DNA from: Salimicrobium halophilum
GTDB lineage: Bacteria; Bacillota; Bacilli; Bacillales; Halobacillaceae
Assembly (NCBI RefSeq): GCF_900100295.1
Contig: NZ_FNEV01000001.1
Coordinates: forward strand, 124,001 to 188,000
Length of the DNA stretch: 64,000 nucleotides
Direction: 5' to 3'
Shown here: positions 62,639 to 64,000 of the stretch, in pieces
Layout of the letters: each line of letters begins with the position of its first letter
Numbering within the stretch: the first letter of the stretch is position 1
Position numbers and translations under genes: made by a program
Notes under the pieces: model-generated
What the model saw: only the letters and a program-made list of their open reading frames with translations
Told to the model about the DNA's origin: nothing
Database searches by the model: none

Positions 62639-63745
62639 ATGGAGGATAACTCTTTTGAAATGAATGGCAGGGGGGCGCTGGCGGACAAGCTGGAGAGTGA
62701 CCAGTTGAACCGGACATTTGAATTCATTAAAACGAATTATGGAGAGTATTTGCCTTTCGGGGATACGAATGGCTGGAGAGGATGGCTCGAGACAGGTCCG
62801 AACATGAAAATGGATCATTGGTTGGAAGGGATACTCTCTTTTGTGCTGGATGAGATGGTGACGAATGTGTATCTCTTATCATCCTTATTGTTCTTGACTC
62901 TCCTCAGCACCCTTCTTCACACATTGACGCATGCGTTCAAAGATAAAGGCGTTCATCAGACCGGGAATCTGATCCTGGCCGTATTGCTCGTGACTCTGAT
63001 CATCCAGAGTTTTGAAACCGTTCTTGAGTATACGTACGAGACGATCGATCAGATGAGCGCGTTCATGATCGGGATTTTACCTTTGTTGCTAGGTTTGATG
63101 GCTTCTTTGACTCATTCGGTCTCCGTAGCATTTTTTCACCCTTTCACCATAGTTATGATCCAATTCAGCAGCTTCTTTGTAAAGTTCGTCATTCTGCCTC
63201 TTTTTTTATCTTCGCTACTCTTGTCACTCGTGAGCACTCTTCATACAGAATACAAATTGGACAGGCTCGCCGATCTCTTCAAGAAATTGGCGATCGCTCT
63301 CCTCGGGATTTATATAACCATATTTGTAGGTGTTCTGTCAGTCCAGGGCACGTTCACAGCTGTTCAGGACGGGGTGACTCTTCGTACCGCACGTTTTGTC
63401 ACCGGGAATTTCATACCGGTGTTCGGCCGGTTGTTCACCGATGCAGCTGATACGATCTTGCATGCGTCGCTCCTGTTGAAGAATACGCTGGGGGTTATTG
63501 GTCTTATCCTGTTGATGAGTATCGCTTTATTTCCGACCATCAAGGTTGCTATCATCGCTCTCATGTACCGGCTTGCCGCGGGTTTGCTGCAACCCCTGGG
63601 GGATACGCCAAGTGTGATGGCCATGGACGTTGTAGGGAAACATATCATTTTTGTATGTATCTCCTTATTCACCGTTTCCTTCATGTTCTTTCTTATGATT
63701 GTCATTCTGGTCGCTTCTAGTAACCTTACTGTTCTGTTCAGATGA
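62639..63745 (+). CDS. spoIIIAE: Stage III sporulation protein AE, without an evident signal peptide
   Basis: A 368-aa protein with about seven helices from residue 72 on, including GVHQTGNLILAVLLVTLIIQ and LLGLMASLTHSVSVAFFHP. The soluble N-terminal region (residues 1-65) looks like the family's extracytoplasmic domain. As I recall the B. subtilis protein, it is about 400 aa with a cleavable signal peptide first. Here ATG 62639 follows AGGAGGA, and no signal sequence precedes the domain. The spoIIIAD stop leaves no room for an upstream extension without overlap. Confidence 0.93.
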   Translation: MEDNSFEMNGRGALADKLESDQLNRTFEFIKTNYGEYLPFGDTNGWRGWLETGPNMKMDHWLEGILSFVLDEMVTNVYLLSSLLFLTLLSTLLHTLTHAFKDKGVHQTGNLILAVLLVTLIIQSFETVLEYTYETIDQMSAFMIGILPLLLGLMASLTHSVSVAFFHPFTIVMIQFSSFFVKFVILPLFLSSLLLSLVSTLHTEYKLDRLADLFKKLAIALLGIYITIFVGVLSVQGTFTAVQDGVTLRTARFVTGNFIPVFGRLFTDAADTILHASLLLKNTLGVIGLILLMSIALFPTIKVAIIALMYRLAAGLLQPLGDTPSVMAMDVVGKHIIFVCISLFTVSFMFFLMIVILVASSNLTVLFR

Positions 63746-63759
63746 AAGAAGGGGTATAT

Positions 63760-64000
63760 GTGAGTTTCTGGTTCGATTGGTTGGGTAAAATCATCATTCT
63801 TATTTTCATCATCCTTATCGTCGACTCCCTCTTGCCCCAGGGGGAAACGAAAAGATACGTCAAATTCTCTGTTTCTTTGGTTTTTCTATTATTGATTCTC
63901 GAACCGGTGTTCAAATTGTTTTCTTTGGACCCGGAGCGGCTTCTCCGGGAACGATGGTGGGATGTGAATCAGACGGTCATCGAAGAGACAGGAGAAGATA
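63760..64000 (+). CDS. spoIIIAF: Stage III sporulation protein AF, N-terminal part (runs off window)
   Basis: The gene continues past the window edge. Its first 80 codons encode MSFWFDWLGKIIILIFIILI and a second helix (about residues 36-52), then a soluble part beginning SLDPERLLRER. This is the two-helix anchor of SpoIIIAF. The start is GTG 63760, with GAAGGGG upstream; the overlapping ATG at 63758 meets a stop at once. Confidence 0.88.
   Translation, partial: MSFWFDWLGKIIILIFIILIVDSLLPQGETKRYVKFSVSLVFLLLILEPVFKLFSLDPERLLRERWWDVNQTVIEETGED

Overview
The window is a gene-dense stretch of core chromosome from an endospore-forming member of the Bacillaceae. Gene order follows the Bacillus subtilis yqf-yqg-yqh region closely: phoH-ybeY-dgkA-era-recO, glyQS, ccpN-yqfL, dnaG-sigA, cccA-trmK-yqfO, ispH-cshB-nfo, sodA, pst, yqzCD, gluP, glcK, the comG operon, the gcv operon, mntR, yqhO-P-R-T, efp and spoIIIA. 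Proteins tend to be acidic (the PstS linker and GlyS are examples), which fits a moderate halophile such as a Halobacillus-type organism. That genus-level placement is inference from overall character and not from a marker gene.

Layout. 1-8 kb: RNA and ribosome maturation, cell-envelope lipid recycling, DNA repair, a glycine T-box with glyQS, and the gluconeogenesis regulator pair ccpN-yqfL. 8-14.6 kb: replication and transcription core (dnaG, sigA), then cytochrome c550, a tRNA methyltransferase and a Nif3-family protein. 14.6-21 kb: isoprenoid enzymes ispH and ispG on the minus strand around a cold-shock helicase, endonuclease IV, a small DUF2624 gene that appears to start with CTG, and a lytic transglycosylase. 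21-29.5 kb: phosphate block (nptA, then pstSCAB-phoU), interrupted by five tRNA genes and sodA. 29.5-42 kb: yqzCD, rpmG, a folate enzyme, L-lactate dehydrogenase, the rhomboid protease GluP, a SpoVAF-like germination protein, glucokinase, a lipoteichoic acid synthase, a FetAB-type exporter and a metallo-beta-lactamase-fold hydrolase. 42-48.6 kb, minus strand: the seven-gene comG competence pseudopilus operon and yqhG-yqhH. 48.6-57 kb: a tandem glycine riboswitch controlling gcvT-gcvPA-gcvPB, a rhodanese, a B12-dependent ribonucleotide reductase behind two NrdR boxes, and mntR. 57-64 kb: yqhO, yqhP, yqhR, yqhT, efp and spoIIIAA to the start of spoIIIAF, where the window ends.

Regulation readable from sequence: four phosphate-regulon (PhoP) repeats at exact 11-bp steps ahead of pstS; an intercistronic hairpin after pstS; paired NrdR boxes 31 bp apart ahead of nrdJ; glycine sensed twice, by a tRNA-dependent T-box (glyQS) and a ligand-binding riboswitch (gcv); a candidate sigma-E promoter ahead of spoIIIAA; and many intrinsic terminators marking transcription-unit ends.

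I looked for defence islands, prophage, insertion sequences, integrons, CRISPR arrays and biosynthetic clusters and saw none. The points worth a second look are mostly regulatory sites, unusual starts, and local departures from the expected gene order. I do not see a convincing wholly new system here.
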